NCBI GenBank assembly: GCA_014898425.1
Contig: RCSZ01000003.1
Location: 620,001-684,000 of the forward strand
Direction: 5' to 3'
Length of the DNA: 64,000 bases
From: Botryotinia globosa
Taxonomy: Eukaryota; Ascomycota; Leotiomycetes; Helotiales; Sclerotiniaceae
Part shown: in pieces, positions 12,049 through 23,361 of the stretch
Layout of the letters: every line of letters starts with the position of its first letter
Numbering within the stretch: position 1 is the first letter of the stretch
Translations under genes and position numbers: made by a program
The notes under the pieces: model-generated
Told to the model about the DNA's origin: nothing
What the model saw: only the letters and a program-made list of their open reading frames with translations
Databases searched by the model: none

Positions 12049-13188
12049 ATGATTACCGTTCGGGCCATCGCAGCAGACGTTGTCGCTCCCGAAAATCAGT
12101 GGCCGATCATACCGCCCACTCCTGGTCTTGTGACTTCGGTCGAGAAGGTGGTGGAGGGAAGTCTTCTTTACTTCCTTCCCGAGACGCATGTGGTCGTGCC
12201 TACGGGCACAGGGAGAATTTACCGACCAATCAAGGTCACTGGAGTTTCTCCAATGGCGTGGAACCACCGTACTCGGGAGTTTCTCATGCAACAGCAGCTC
12301 CGCCTTCTTGACGGGGCTCCTTTGGATGATTGCTTTGTCGTGTCAACTCGGCCAGATGCAGAGTATGAGGAGCGCGAGGCTGCTGCTCGCCAGCAGGCCG
12401 AGCGCCGGGCTGCTTCTCGTCGGGAGACTAATCGCCGGGCTCTCGAGCGGGCTCGTGCACGCCAGGGTGCTGCTCCTCCTGCCGCTGCTCCTCCTGCCGC
12501 TGCTCCTCCTGCCGCTGCTCCTCCTGCCGCTGCTCCTCCTGCCGCTGCTCCTCCTGCCGCTGCTCCTCCTGCCGCTGCCCCTCTCGCCCCTGCTCCTCTC
12601 GCTCTTGTCCTTCCCGCCGCTGCTCCTCTCGCCGCTGCTCCTCTCGCCGCTGCTCCTCCTGCCGCTGCCCCTCTCGCTCTTGTCCTTCCCGCAGCCGCTC
12701 CTCTCGCCGCTGCCTTTCCTGCCGCTGCTGCTCGCCAGCAGGCCGAGCGCCGGGCTGCTTCTCGTCGGGAGATTAATCGCCGGGCTCTCGAGCGGGCTCG
12801 TGCACGCCAGGGTGCTGCTCAGGCTATTGCCGCTGCTCCTCCTGCCGCTGCTCCTCTTGCTGCTGCTCCTTTTGTCCCTGCCCCTGTCGCCGCTGCTCCT
12901 CCTGCTGTTGCCCCTCTCGCCGCTGCTCCTCTTGCTGCTGCTCCTTTCGTCCCTGCTCCTTTCGTCCCTGCTCCTTTCGTCCCTGCCCCTGTCGCCGCTG
13001 CCCCTCTCGCCGCTGCTCCTCTTGTTGCTGCTCCCGTTGCCGCTGCTCTTGGTGTCCCCGCTCTTGTCGCTCCCGCGGATGGTGCGCCTGTGTCGGACGG
13101 TGAGGAGTTTTGGCGTCAGTTTATTGATGACAAGATCGTAAATGACTGGTATCGGCAGGACGCTGAGGCAAAGGCAGAGGGGCAATAG
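12049..13188 (+). CDS. Ala/Pro/Arg-rich low-complexity protein with an internal duplication
   Basis: A single-exon frame of 379 residues. Residues 1-105 look like ordinary protein sequence (VVVPTGTGRIYRPIKVTG). They are followed by an Arg/Glu/Ala helical block (residues 111-142), an APPAA/APLAA pentapeptide tract, a near-perfect second copy of the Arg/Glu block (226-257; 12724-12819 versus 12379-12474, one base different), more Ala/Pro repeats, and a 40-residue acidic C-terminus containing a likely WRQFIDDKIVNDW helix. No signal peptide or membrane segment is evident. The family is not recognised. This frame is preferred over two overlapping open frames because it alone has a TATA/CT promoter, a fungal start context and a non-repetitive head and tail. 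Third positions of the repeat are C/T-rich, unlike the flanking DNA. The role is unknown; Ala/Pro linkers suggest an extended or wall-associated protein, which is speculative. Confidence 0.7.
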   Translation: MITVRAIAADVVAPENQWPIIPPTPGLVTSVEKVVEGSLLYFLPETHVVVPTGTGRIYRPIKVTGVSPMAWNHRTREFLMQQQLRLLDGAPLDDCFVVSTRPDAEYEEREAAARQQAERRAASRRETNRRALERARARQGAAPPAAAPPAAAPPAAAPPAAAPPAAAPPAAAPPAAAPLAPAPLALVLPAAAPLAAAPLAAAPPAAAPLALVLPAAAPLAAAFPAAAARQQAERRAASRREINRRALERARARQGAAQAIAAAPPAAAPLAAAPFVPAPVAAAPPAVAPLAAAPLAAAPFVPAPFVPAPFVPAPVAAAPLAAAPLVAAPVAAALGVPALVAPADGAPVSDGEEFWRQFIDDKIVNDWYRQDAEAKAEGQ

Positions 13189-13304
13189 ATCCCAACCATA
13201 TTCCTGGAATGAGAATCTTTCGATATCTGAGTCTTTTACAGATATTGGAAGATCCACTCGTCGGGATCGCAGTTGGGTGGCAGACAACGCCATCGCTCAC
13301 ACTA

Positions 13305-13534
13305 CCAGCCATTGATATATAGACTGTTGGTAGCTAAGTGTTTTGATGGTGTTGTTGAGCGTTGCATATTGGGTGGCAGACAGCGTCGTCTCGTATACTT
13401 CCAGCCATTGATATATAGACTGCTGTTAGTTTTCGCGATGACGTTGTTCACTCTGGCGTTGGCGCAGTTAATTCTGGTGTTGTTCGTGTTGTTGGCCCCG
13501 TCTCTCAAACTACCAGCCATTGATATATAGACTG
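13305..13534 (+). repeat. Three copies of a 22-bp motif after the Ala/Pro-rich gene
   Basis: CCAGCCATTGATATATAGAC followed by TG occurs at 13305, 13401 and 13513, each embedded in a longer, less conserved unit with GGGTGGCAGACA before and GGTAG-type sequence after. Spacing is 96 and 112 bp. It lies 117 bp past the stop codon, so it is in the 3' UTR or just beyond. Confidence 0.85.
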
Positions 13535-14051
13535 CTGGTAGTTGTTGCAATGGCGTTGTGGATTCTGGCGTTGGCATTGTTTATTTGGGTATTATGCTTA
13601 TTGTTGATTTGTTTCTGTTTTTCTTCTTTGTCAATGATCATGTTGAATGTCCCGTAATTTGGCTGCGTTTCAATGCCTTTTGATTCATGGGATTTTTCGA
13701 GGTGAAAGTAAGAACTCAAGTTTTCATTTGACTCTCGGACTGAGAGGAACTACATACTATCTCTTTTCCGATTATCGTATCGAGGAAGGAGCAACCTGCA
13801 TTCTGCACAACTTATCGCAGCCTTCTTCGTTATATCTGAAATCACAGCATGAAGACTCCAAAACTTCTTTCCAGATCGTTTCTCGCACATAAAATATAAC
13901 AAGATACATTGTCTCGGATCACCACTGGCAGAATCCTGGAGTCTGTCATCATTCAGCCCGTCCTGTCTACAATCTCAAGATCATTGGGAAATCTCACAGC
14001 ATACACTTTCTCAACTTTATCACATCATCAAAATCACTCAAATCAATCAAA

Positions 14052-16958
14052 ATGAAGTAAGTCTATGTCTCTGCTTGATTTTTGGAGTAGAGCGCTGACA
14101 TTGGCAGATCTACAAATATACCGCCATTTCACTCAGGAGAGATGGTTTTCAATGCGAACATTCCGGCCCTCAATTCGACACACTCTGCAAGGCAAGTCAC
14201 ATTGAAGTTATTACAAATGCAATTTCGTCTTGTCAATCTCTTGCACCCTTCTTGGTAGCTCATGTATTCCGTGCGAGATGGTTGAGGGAAAGGGGAGATC
14301 ATGCAGCAGTCAGTGAAGCAATATCTACGTTCCTTAAGTCCCTATTTATCTTCTTCTCGAATTCATACCCAATTCTTGATCTGAAAAACAAAAGAGATTC
14401 ATATACTAAACTTGCGCAGTGCTAGCTCGGGATCCATGCATTCGATTACTATTAAAGATGCCACTCCCCTATCAAACGACGACAAGAGAAATAATCAGCA
14501 ACAACCTATTACAAACGTTGAACTATCGAGATTCTACGTCGTCAACAACATCTATCTGTCCGAGAACATGAGCAATGGAGACAACAACCCTTCCCACATG
14601 TATCATGAGGGGAAATCACAAAACGAAATTGGGTTCGATAGGATATATGCGCACCCCCAGGAGAATTTCTTTTATATATGCCACCCTTTTCCAGGTGCCA
14701 AGAATCACCTACCAGAATTTTATGATGATAAATACGATCAATTCACGGAATTCTATTTTCCAAAGAGTCCTAATACACCTTTGATGTATGAAACTAAAGG
14801 TTGTCGTGAATACAAGACTCGAATCTTTCCTGATTTTACCGCACCGAGAACAAGCCATCAGAAAAGAAAAGCTATGTCCACGTTTTCCACGACTATCTCC
14901 AAACTTCGACCTGATTTAGAACGCAGACGAAATACATATATAGATAAAGCTACCGCTGTACACAGCAGTTCAGCCACCAAACTCAGACATGCCTCCATCC
15001 TCGAATCCAGCAACTGGAATGAAACGCACAAGGGGACTGCTATCACTCAGAACAACAAAGAGATCAATTCTAGACGTGCCCGCATCTTCCAGTGTGACCA
15101 TGCTACCACTAAGATGGTAACTATGACACGCAGTGGTGGTTATACCAAGCAAAATGGAAATGAAGCTCAACGCACGAAGTTACCTGATTTGGTATATGCC
15201 ACATCCCTTACCAATCCTTTGCCCAGCATACGCAGATTCATCAATGGTAAACAAAAGCAAGATAGAAACATGCTTGCCCGTCATTCTGCTGTTCAGGACA
15301 AATCCAAAGTCAAACATTCAATTTCCCAACTCCGTCCGTCTATCGATAATGAGTCAATCAATTACAGGTCTATATCTTTCATTGATCTTACAGGCCCCCT
15401 TGAGCCTGAATTTTTGCCAAACTATCAAAGTCAGCAGCTATACGCGAACTATCCTGAATCATTGAAATCAGTATCGACTGGTAATTGCCCCAAAAGAGAG
15501 CATGTTATAGACCTAACACTAGATTCTCCTGTTCGAAAGAAACCATTCAAGGGGGCTAGGGTTACTAATAGTAAGAAAATTTGCTCGGCTCAAAGTTATT
15601 ATAGCACCACCGCAACTTACGGATCTCATAATCAAAATTCCATTTCTCCCGAACTGAAACATTGGATGAATTTCAATCCGATCAATTACATTGTTGTTTG
15701 TTCCAAAGATCCACCAGATATTTCAGACAGAATATACGAAATGAAAAATTCAGCTGCGTCAGTATCAGAAGATATCATGGCCTTGCTCAATATCAAAGTC
15801 GATGATGCCAACATCCACTGCGTACATCTCAAAGGTCAAAAAATTGATTCACCAATTCCCTCCCTAGGCAACACTAACAAGATGCACGGCTACTCTTCTA
15901 AAAGCGCTGTAGAATTCGTCTCTACAATCAGATCTGCGGCCATTGGTGATACTATACTCCTGGTATCGTTGGGCAATCATGGTATCTCCAACTCACCTCG
16001 CGCATGGGTTGATTTGAGAGAGAACTATCCAGCATACAAGTTCTTGATTGCTATACAAGAACCTCGAAATCTAAACCTACACCGAGATCCATTGTGGCAT
16101 ATAACAAAAAAGCGAAGGTATTTGATTTTCCCCTTACATCAGCTTGTGCGAGTGTGCCTGGGGCTGGAAAGTCCCTGTGACGAAGCAAAGTTATATTCGA
16201 AATACTTGACACTGTCGAATGATACACTAAAAGCCCTGGCCAAACCAGAGATAATGATGGGAAATGGGGGTAATGTCGGCCAACACGCTCGAGCTTTATT
16301 ATCACGCTGGGCATGTCCCATTGACGGCTGCGGGATGACTTGGTATAGAAGCCTAGCTGGAGATCAAACATGGCAAAACCATTGTATGATGGAACACGAC
16401 GGTTTTCGCAGACTTGTCTGTCCTCTGGCCACCTGTAGATCCAATGCATTCCGTGATTACAAGGGGGTTTCTGAGCATATAGCAAATGTACACATCTCAG
16501 CTTTGGGCTTGGGAGACCATTTTCGTAGCTCGCACGATCGTGACAGAACTCTATCCGACTTTCGATGTACGGAGGATGTTAGTAGATGTGGTAACTCACG
16601 TTGCAGCTATACAAATCAGCTTGCCTTGGATATTCATATGGAATTTTTTCATCCTTACTCCGCTTGGAAAGATCGTTTAAAATATTTACCGAGCCTTGCT
16701 GAACAGGTACAAAACATGTGGTCAAAAGAAAATCTTGAACCCAATGATGGGCTCACTATAAGCGAAGCTTTTCAATGTATGGATGCGACGGTAGGTAGTC
16801 AAGGTACGGTTATAGTTGGACGAAACAGACCAAATCAAGACACATCCCATGGCATGGAATTCCTCAAGAAATCTTGGCCTTTCATGGCAGATTTTCTGCA
16901 AGCGACACAGGAACCTCTTCGAGAAGAATATCGCATACTTTTAAGCGAGATTCAATGA
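14052..16958 (+). CDS. Three-finger C2H2-like protein with SUMO-interaction-like motifs
   Basis: Proposed exons are 14052-14056, 14108-14191 and 14420-16958, giving 875 residues. Exon 1 is only ATGAA before GTAAGT; intron 1 is 51 bp; intron 2 starts with a GC donor (AAG/GCAAGT) and ends after a TACTAAAC branch site and GCGCAG. All junctions keep one frame. A conservative start is the ATG at 14436. Residues 1-460 look disordered (Ser/Asn/Arg-rich) and hold IDLT at 351-354 and VIDLTLDS at 392-399, both like SUMO-interaction motifs. Residues 480-630 look like an alpha/beta domain I cannot name (NYIVVCS, IGDTILLVSLGNHG). Three C-X4-C...H-X4-H fingers lie at 662-689, 697-721 and 753-774. A nuclear, chromatin- or SUMO-linked role is inferred from the motifs only. 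The leader is rich in CA/TCA triplets, typical of fungal 5' UTRs. Confidence 0.82.
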
Positions 16959-18440
16959 TACTTTGATGCAAGTAATTGCAGCTATGTATTTTTCTATTTA
17001 GTTATTTTGATATGAGATGAGATCTAGCATTGCTTATTAGCTATTGAATACACGAGTTAATTCCCTGTGACGAAAGTCCCGACGACGATATTTCTTGTGC
17101 CATAGCTACATGCTTGTGTGATTATGGCACATGACTGAATATACAAAAGATGCAGTAAATCTCAAGATCGATCCGCCTGGCATTCACAAAATTTCTTGTT
17201 ACCCAAGAAAGCTTAGCTTAAATACTGAACAAACTATGTTCATACCACAGATCACAATCTCTTCAGCTTCTCGTCGGCTGTAACCTGGTGGTTCTAATAG
17301 AAATATACAATAAAATATCATGGCATATTTTTCACAACCCTGAGATCGATGCTGGATTTATGAAGAGTAATGATGTATAAGCGAGTAGCACCAGGAAAGA
17401 AGTGACGCAGGGCAGAATGGAACTGTATCATACTATGCAGTACCGTCTATATAGGGGTTTATTACTTTGACCGTCATACGCTATGAGCCTTTGAGACTTT
17501 TGATACTTTAATTTCTGTGATGGGGGATTTCAAGGCAGTGATTTATCAAGTTCGAGCTGTTTTGTTTGAGTGCGTGAGTGTTTGTTGAATTGAGAGTTTC
17601 TTGGGAGAGAATGGTGGATGGGGGGTGATTATGAATGTTTATTTCTCTTTGGTGGCATTCGAGGCATGATTCAAAGGCACACAATGAGTGAATTTTCTCA
17701 ATATATTACCTGCTAGGTAGGTATTCACATTCCTTCCTTCCCTCGAGTACGCGCGAGAAATTGTCTTTATCAAAATCACCGAGGTGGGCTAGGGAATCGG
17801 AATTATTGGGGCTTCTTTGTTCATTTTCTTTCTCTCCCCTCTTCTGGTACTTATTTTTTGGGGTTTGAACATAGATAGGTAGGTATGTAGGTATGCACAA
17901 GAAAGAAAAATTATCTATGATCGCGATGGTGTGTGCATAAAGGATTCTTTGTTCCCTCGAGATACAAAATCGATCCTCTTTTTGCGATGGTATTTTTCGG
18001 AGAAGAGAAAGTCAGGTTGTCTGCATGCGTTTCTCATGAACATACTGAGAGTATTCATCAAGAAATAATAGGATTATTTGACTGGAGTTGAGTTTTGAAA
18101 AGTACAGTTGGCTACCCAGAGAGTAGATAGGATACATCGGTGTTCATTATTCACGATTTCTGAGTCGAAGTTATTGGGTTTAGTGAGTTGGATTGAGGAT
18201 ACAAGTGTTGGGAATAACGGTTGGGTTTTTTGTATTGTTTGGGTGTATGAGTAGGGTATTGGTATTGCAGACTTATTACTGGGAGTTTGTTGTCACTACG
18301 GCTTTATTGTTACCTCGATTTACTACTACGAATTCACCAGCACGAATATACCATCACAAACATCATTTCATCTCCACCCATTCCACCATTCCGCCAAACC
18401 CCAAAACTCAAATCACAAAACAAACCCCCAAGCCGAAAAA
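16959..18440. other. Intergenic DNA
   Basis: No frame of note. The last 100 bases are the C/A-rich leader of the next gene (CACAAACATCATTTCATC...). Otherwise I see nothing specific. Confidence 0.5.
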
Positions 18441-18707
18441 ATGTGCACAGAATGGGCCTGGGAATACAAGTGCGGACACCAAAAACCCGAGTCCGACGCG
18501 GTGACGATGAGGCAGAATGATAACTGTCGGGACAATCTCCCTGAGTTTTCAAGAGAGTGTCGGTTTTATAGTATGGAGTATACGAGGTTTCAAGAGTTGT
18601 GTCCGGAGTGTGAGGAGGTGAGGGAGGAGAAGGAGAAGGTGAGGGAGGAGAAGAAGAAGAGGAGGGGGGAGAGGAGGAGGGAGGAGGAGGAGGAGATGGG
18701 GGTGTAA
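18441..18707 (+). CDS. Small Cys/His protein with an acidic-basic coiled tail
   Basis: An 88-residue single-exon frame starting in good fungal context (GCCGAAAAAATG) after a C/A-rich leader. The N-terminal half has MCTEWAWEYKCGH, then C29, C40 and a CPEC pair, so Cys/His spacing could hold zinc. Small fungal proteins opening with an aromatic-rich stretch and CGH are familiar to me as uncharacterised, often multicopy hypotheticals. The C-terminal 30 residues are almost only Glu, Lys and Arg (EEVREEKEKVREEKKKRR) and probably form a charged helix. No signal peptide. The 3' end lies in a polypurine tract and is tandemly copied downstream. Function unknown. Confidence 0.62.
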   Translation: MCTEWAWEYKCGHQKPESDAVTMRQNDNCRDNLPEFSRECRFYSMEYTRFQELCPECEEVREEKEKVREEKKKRRGERRREEEEEMGV

Positions 18708-18788
18708 GAGTGATATAAGGGGGGAGAGGAGGAGGGAGGAGGAGGAGGAGGAGGAGGAGATAGGGGTGGAAGAGTGATATAAGGGGGG
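18666..18788 (+). repeat. Tandem copy of the small Cys gene's 3' end, with a polypurine tract
   Basis: The segment containing the last codons and stop (GGAGATGGGGGTGTAAGAGT, through GATATAAGGGG) recurs immediately downstream with extra GGA triplets and with GGTGGAAG in place of GGTGTAAG, so the copy has lost the stop. The surrounding 18600-18880 strand is nearly all purine. Confidence 0.8.
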
Positions 18789-21700
18789 GAGGAATGGAGA
18801 AATGGGGGGATGGGGATGGGGATGGGAGAGAGGATTAATAGATGGTGGGGGAGGGTAGGAAGGGGGGAATAGTGATGGTGATGGATAGGTTAGGGTAGAT
18901 GGATTCTTATGATAAGGAGTTGAGAGGAATGGACACAAAGGGTATCAAATTGAAACAAAAAGGAGCGGGAAATGCAGACCTGAGGAGGAGATAAGAGGAG
19001 GCGAAGACTTGGTATGATATCTTACTGATAAAGAATGATATGGGTAGAGGATTTGAAGGGAAGAACTGGATAAGATGTTGTAGTGAATATCAATATCAGC
19101 GTGATTTTTGTCTTTGTTGGATTGGTGCTGTTGAGGCAATTTGGAAGTGAAGGCGTGGAAAGTTCGTATGTAGAAGTGTATGGTGGTGGATCGTGAAAAA
19201 AGGAAGTTGAGCTTAGGTTATGAAACAAATGTGTGCTGGAGTAAAGGGAGTAATGCTTAAGGAATATCTTGAATTTGGGTTTGGGTCTCTTTCTTGCTGT
19301 GAATGATGTTGAACGTTGAAGTATCTAGTAGGTATATACGTGAGATCTTTACTGCGTGGGTATAACAAGAGCACCAGATATATTTCCGGGTGCATTTCTC
19401 CCTTACTTACAAAATTTCAATGGCGGAAAACATGAAGATAGGCTTGATTTAATCATGAGGTACTCTAATTTAGTAAGAGACAGTTTCACAGAGAAATTCG
19501 GATTTAGATGAACTGGTAATATTGAGCTGCTAAGCTACCATGACATAAGAATTATAACATTTGAAAGTTACGAAAGCCGGAGCAGCTATAGCGCCAGAAT
19601 AGAGCAGGAAACCCTGGGAAGCGTGTTTTTTTGTGAATATCCAAAAACCCCACTTACATGATCATATGGTCATTTGGGAGCTATCCCCTGCAGAGGAAGA
19701 GTTAGAAGATATGCGCAGAGACGCATGCAACACAGCTTGTATTGTGTGATAGATGGAAGGGAAAAGAGATCTTAAAGCTAAAACTCCTCATCTGTTCCGT
19801 GATATCTTTATTTTAGGATCCTAAACTCAGAAAGAGAACAGACCTCTCCCTACCAATTGTGCTATCTTGACGTATGATCTGATTCCTATGATTTATGACA
19901 ACAAGAGGATTCATAACGAGTAAAACATCTAATATATCGCCACCCACCATGTAGCCATCTTATTCATTCATTATGATGGAGACGAGGAAACAGCAAGAAT
20001 CTTGGATTACCTAGGACGGAGTACGTCAATGTACGTGAAAGAGGGGCATAGCTGATTCACTTGATATCATAACACGGGGTTGAAACAACAGAAGACACGC
20101 CATAATGCATCTGAAGATTTCATTTCCGAAGAATTGGTCCGGGTCCGAAAGATGAACCAGTGAGATGGTATGAGATGCTTCCCCCCCTCCTCAGTGACGC
20201 AGCCATCGACAAAAAGATGGGTGCATTATCAATTCCACTTGGAATTTCTTCGTCAGATATGACGAGAGTCAAAATATTGACGTGTTTTCTTCCATTGTCC
20301 ACGGCGCCTTTTATGACAAAGCTATTAATATTTGTTGTACCACACTGCAGCCGCGCCCCATTTGAGTTTTCTTCGGCAGAAGTTCAGAGATTGTGGAAAT
20401 GCGCAAGAATATCCACAGCTTTATGGTCACTGCAAGCGACAACCAGGAAGGCGAATCGAGATGCACATTGTTCAAGACGGGAAATAGAAGCCACGTGTGA
20501 GCCAGCGGTGCAGAAGGTGACATGGCGTAGACCCGAGTGTTTGTTCCTGCTGTCTCGTTTTGGAAACCCCCACATGTTCTATTATAAGCGGTGAGACCGT
20601 CGGTCTTGGAGCAGAGATGCAGTACTAATTGAGATCATCCAGAGTTGTTGATCTGTACTGCGTAAGCCGGAAGATGAGTCAGACGAAAGGTCGCCGATGC
20701 TCACTTTGATGATTATATGAGATACTTGGAGGTCGGTTAACAGGTGGGCATAAGTCCGAGGATACGGATTTAGCTTGCATGGATAAATATATTATTCTGC
20801 ATGCTTTGGAGAATATTCTCCAAGGAGAGATCCACGTGGCTGTAGCAAATGGGGATCAAGTCCCCACATTGTCCGATAGGTTGGCTATCTCCGTTGTCTG
20901 TAGATTATAAAGGAAAGCGTGGGGGTGTCAGAAACGAAAGTTTCTGACATACATTGCATGGTAGGGATATAACGCTCCCTACGATTAGTCGGAATTCTGC
21001 AAGAAAATCCATGTATTTTGTTTGTATAACCTAGTGCCAGTATCCATGCAATGGTTGGGCATTTTATTGGTTCAATTCGCTTCTCCTAGAATTCCTGTTG
21101 GCTGCATGTTAGATTGAATATGATGTACATTGGAGAAGTATCCTCGGTCCGCGTTGCTCTTTCAGCTGGTAACCTCGGGGAAAGAGTTTGCTCCGGTAGT
21201 GCTAATGTATGGTTACACCAGATGCAGGGCTGAATGAGAATGCTGACATCTCACCGTATCCTCCCCTTGGCTAAGCGCGGTGCGAACCGACCATTGCGGA
21301 TTGACATGCCGAGCATGCACCAATTGGAAGATATACGTGCAGCCACACCAATAAGACACGCCACGGCCTTCTGTGCATATTAGGCGGATTCTAGATTTGT
21401 GATGTCGACCAATCGTATATTTTTAAAGGGCGAACATTAGACCGGCTGACTCTTGAAGTTCCTTCAGCAGGGGTAAGATTCCTTCCGTACCAGAGTGTCG
21501 GTATTTCATAGTAACTAATCATAAGATAGTCTAGGGTTACATCTGATGACACGAATAAGAAAATCTCTTTTTGATTTACTTTCTCCATACGAGAAGTGGA
21601 CGTGCCAGGGTATCTCAGAATGATAATAGTGTGATACTCAATCGGGACATGATTGAAGAAACTGGGAGGCTAGGGTGAAGTGTCGTATTGCATGCTGGCA

Positions 21701-23335
21701 CAAAGCAATTCCAGATACCTGGTACTGCCAATCAGATCTTTTTTACCGGGAACCCATTGGTGAGGTATGGCCAGAAATCAGGTCGCAGTTCTTGGGTTCT
21801 TTATCCAACTGTTGGTGCCGGAAGTGAGGGATCAAGCAGCTACCAATGAATTTGGTGAGCTGTACCCTCCATCACTTCAGCATGTGATCACTGGACAAAC
21901 CTCAAAACTGCACACCAAGCGGTGCTTTGCATGCTCGTTTTGAGGGGAGAGAATGTTACACCATCAAAAAGTGTGAGTAAAATATTTGAAATGTTTTGGT
22001 CCATTGAGTGCCTTGAAGCCCTGGCTTGGCGATGCGGGAGGCTGCATATGTAGAAAAGGACTAGATATGATACTCTCCCAGCCTTACAGTCCAGTATGTC
22101 CGGTTTCAGTTATATTACAACATGTTCTAGAGCTGTCGTTTGAGACACTATTGTTGTGGGGAATGATCCAAGATAAAAAAGAAAGAATGTGATCAGCGCC
22201 CCTGACACAAATTTTGTACGATATATTCTGAGACATCAAATCGAGCAATTGGGATTGTTGTCGGCTCTCAATTATTTCCTTCGTGTTATACTCATTAGCC
22301 ACAAGTGTTGTTCAACGGAACACAAACCCAGCTCCATGGAATATGAATACTATATCCCTGTTGCGTTTGAATACACCTTCTTCCAGAATTGATTATGATT
22401 CAAAGCTTCTCCAAACAACGACATCTTGAAACGAAATAGCTTGCACCATGTAGAATAGATTGGTGGTAGGGGCGGGCATTATTCCTCTTCATTCAAACAG
22501 ACATGATTACTTTGGAGGCAGTGATTGTGACGTGTGACAGGATGGTGTACTATGTTGCAGAATGATCCAGTGGTCAATTTTCATAATTTTTTGGTTCTTT
22601 TTCTCTTAACTGTGGATTCTCGGATTCTCAACACGTATGATATCCCACGACACGTTTCCAATCCCGAAATAATGGTTAGAATTTGGAGCTTTTGGTGGTG
22701 GGAAGTCAAGTGTTGTAGATTCATTGGATAGTGATGATAAGCGATGACAAGCTGAGTAGAGAATTGTGGACTTGATTGAATTGAATCAAGACCAGGATTT
22801 TATAACCAAGGACTCGGTTGATCCTTCAAATTTTGTTAACGCTGCCTACTACCTACATCCAGGTCAGCGAGATCATCAGTCCGGCTGGGATTTTGGTAAC
22901 TCGGACGGTATCTCTTTCTAGTCGTCGGGTCGTCTATCTCCCTTTAATAGATGGAACATTATGACATATATCACAATATCGCATAAGGCGCCTCGCTCCT
23001 AAAAGGTGGGTGGGTGATGATAAGTAAGTGACGGTGGGTGGCCCATGTGACTACTTTCAAACACATCAACCCTGTACCGCAGGATCCTCCACATTAGCTG
23101 TTACCAAACTGTCGGGTCGTCCCGAAAAGTGGAGATAGTTTGATTGACATAAATTCCCACTATTCTTGAGAAGGAAAGTGGGAGGAAGGAAAGGGAAGGG
23201 GAGGGGAGGGGAGGGAAGAGAAGAGAAGAGAAGGGAAAGACCAAGATGGCTCTGGTCGTTGATAGTTCGGATATTATTAGGAGTTTTGGTGGAAAAGTAG
23301 TTACTTTAGATTCAAATTGCGAAATTAATCTTTCA
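18789..23335. other. Gene-poor DNA
   Basis: No convincing gene. A pair of adjacent frames around 20120-20594 (plus strand 20160-20594, 144 codons, and minus strand 20120-20575 in two frames) has better composition than its neighbours and could be a decayed gene, but I could not identify a family or a splice chain. Confidence 0.4.
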
Positions 23336-23337
23336 TG

Positions 23338-23361
23338 TATATATATATATATATATATATA
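23338..23361 (+). repeat. (AT)n microsatellite
   Basis: About twelve AT units. A GGGA/AGAG purine stretch lies just upstream at 23170-23236. Confidence 0.95.

Noticed and set aside
12343..13293. 316-codon minus-strand frame (Arg/Ser/Gly-rich) and a 317-codon Leu-rich plus-strand frame
   Set aside because: Both are alternative readings of the GCT/CCT repeat; the frame starting at 12049 has the promoter and the non-repetitive ends.
20120..20594. Short-chain dehydrogenase or ketoreductase pseudogene on the minus strand
   Set aside because: A loose resemblance in two frames only; no Rossmann glycine motif and no catalytic Tyr-Lys could be seen.
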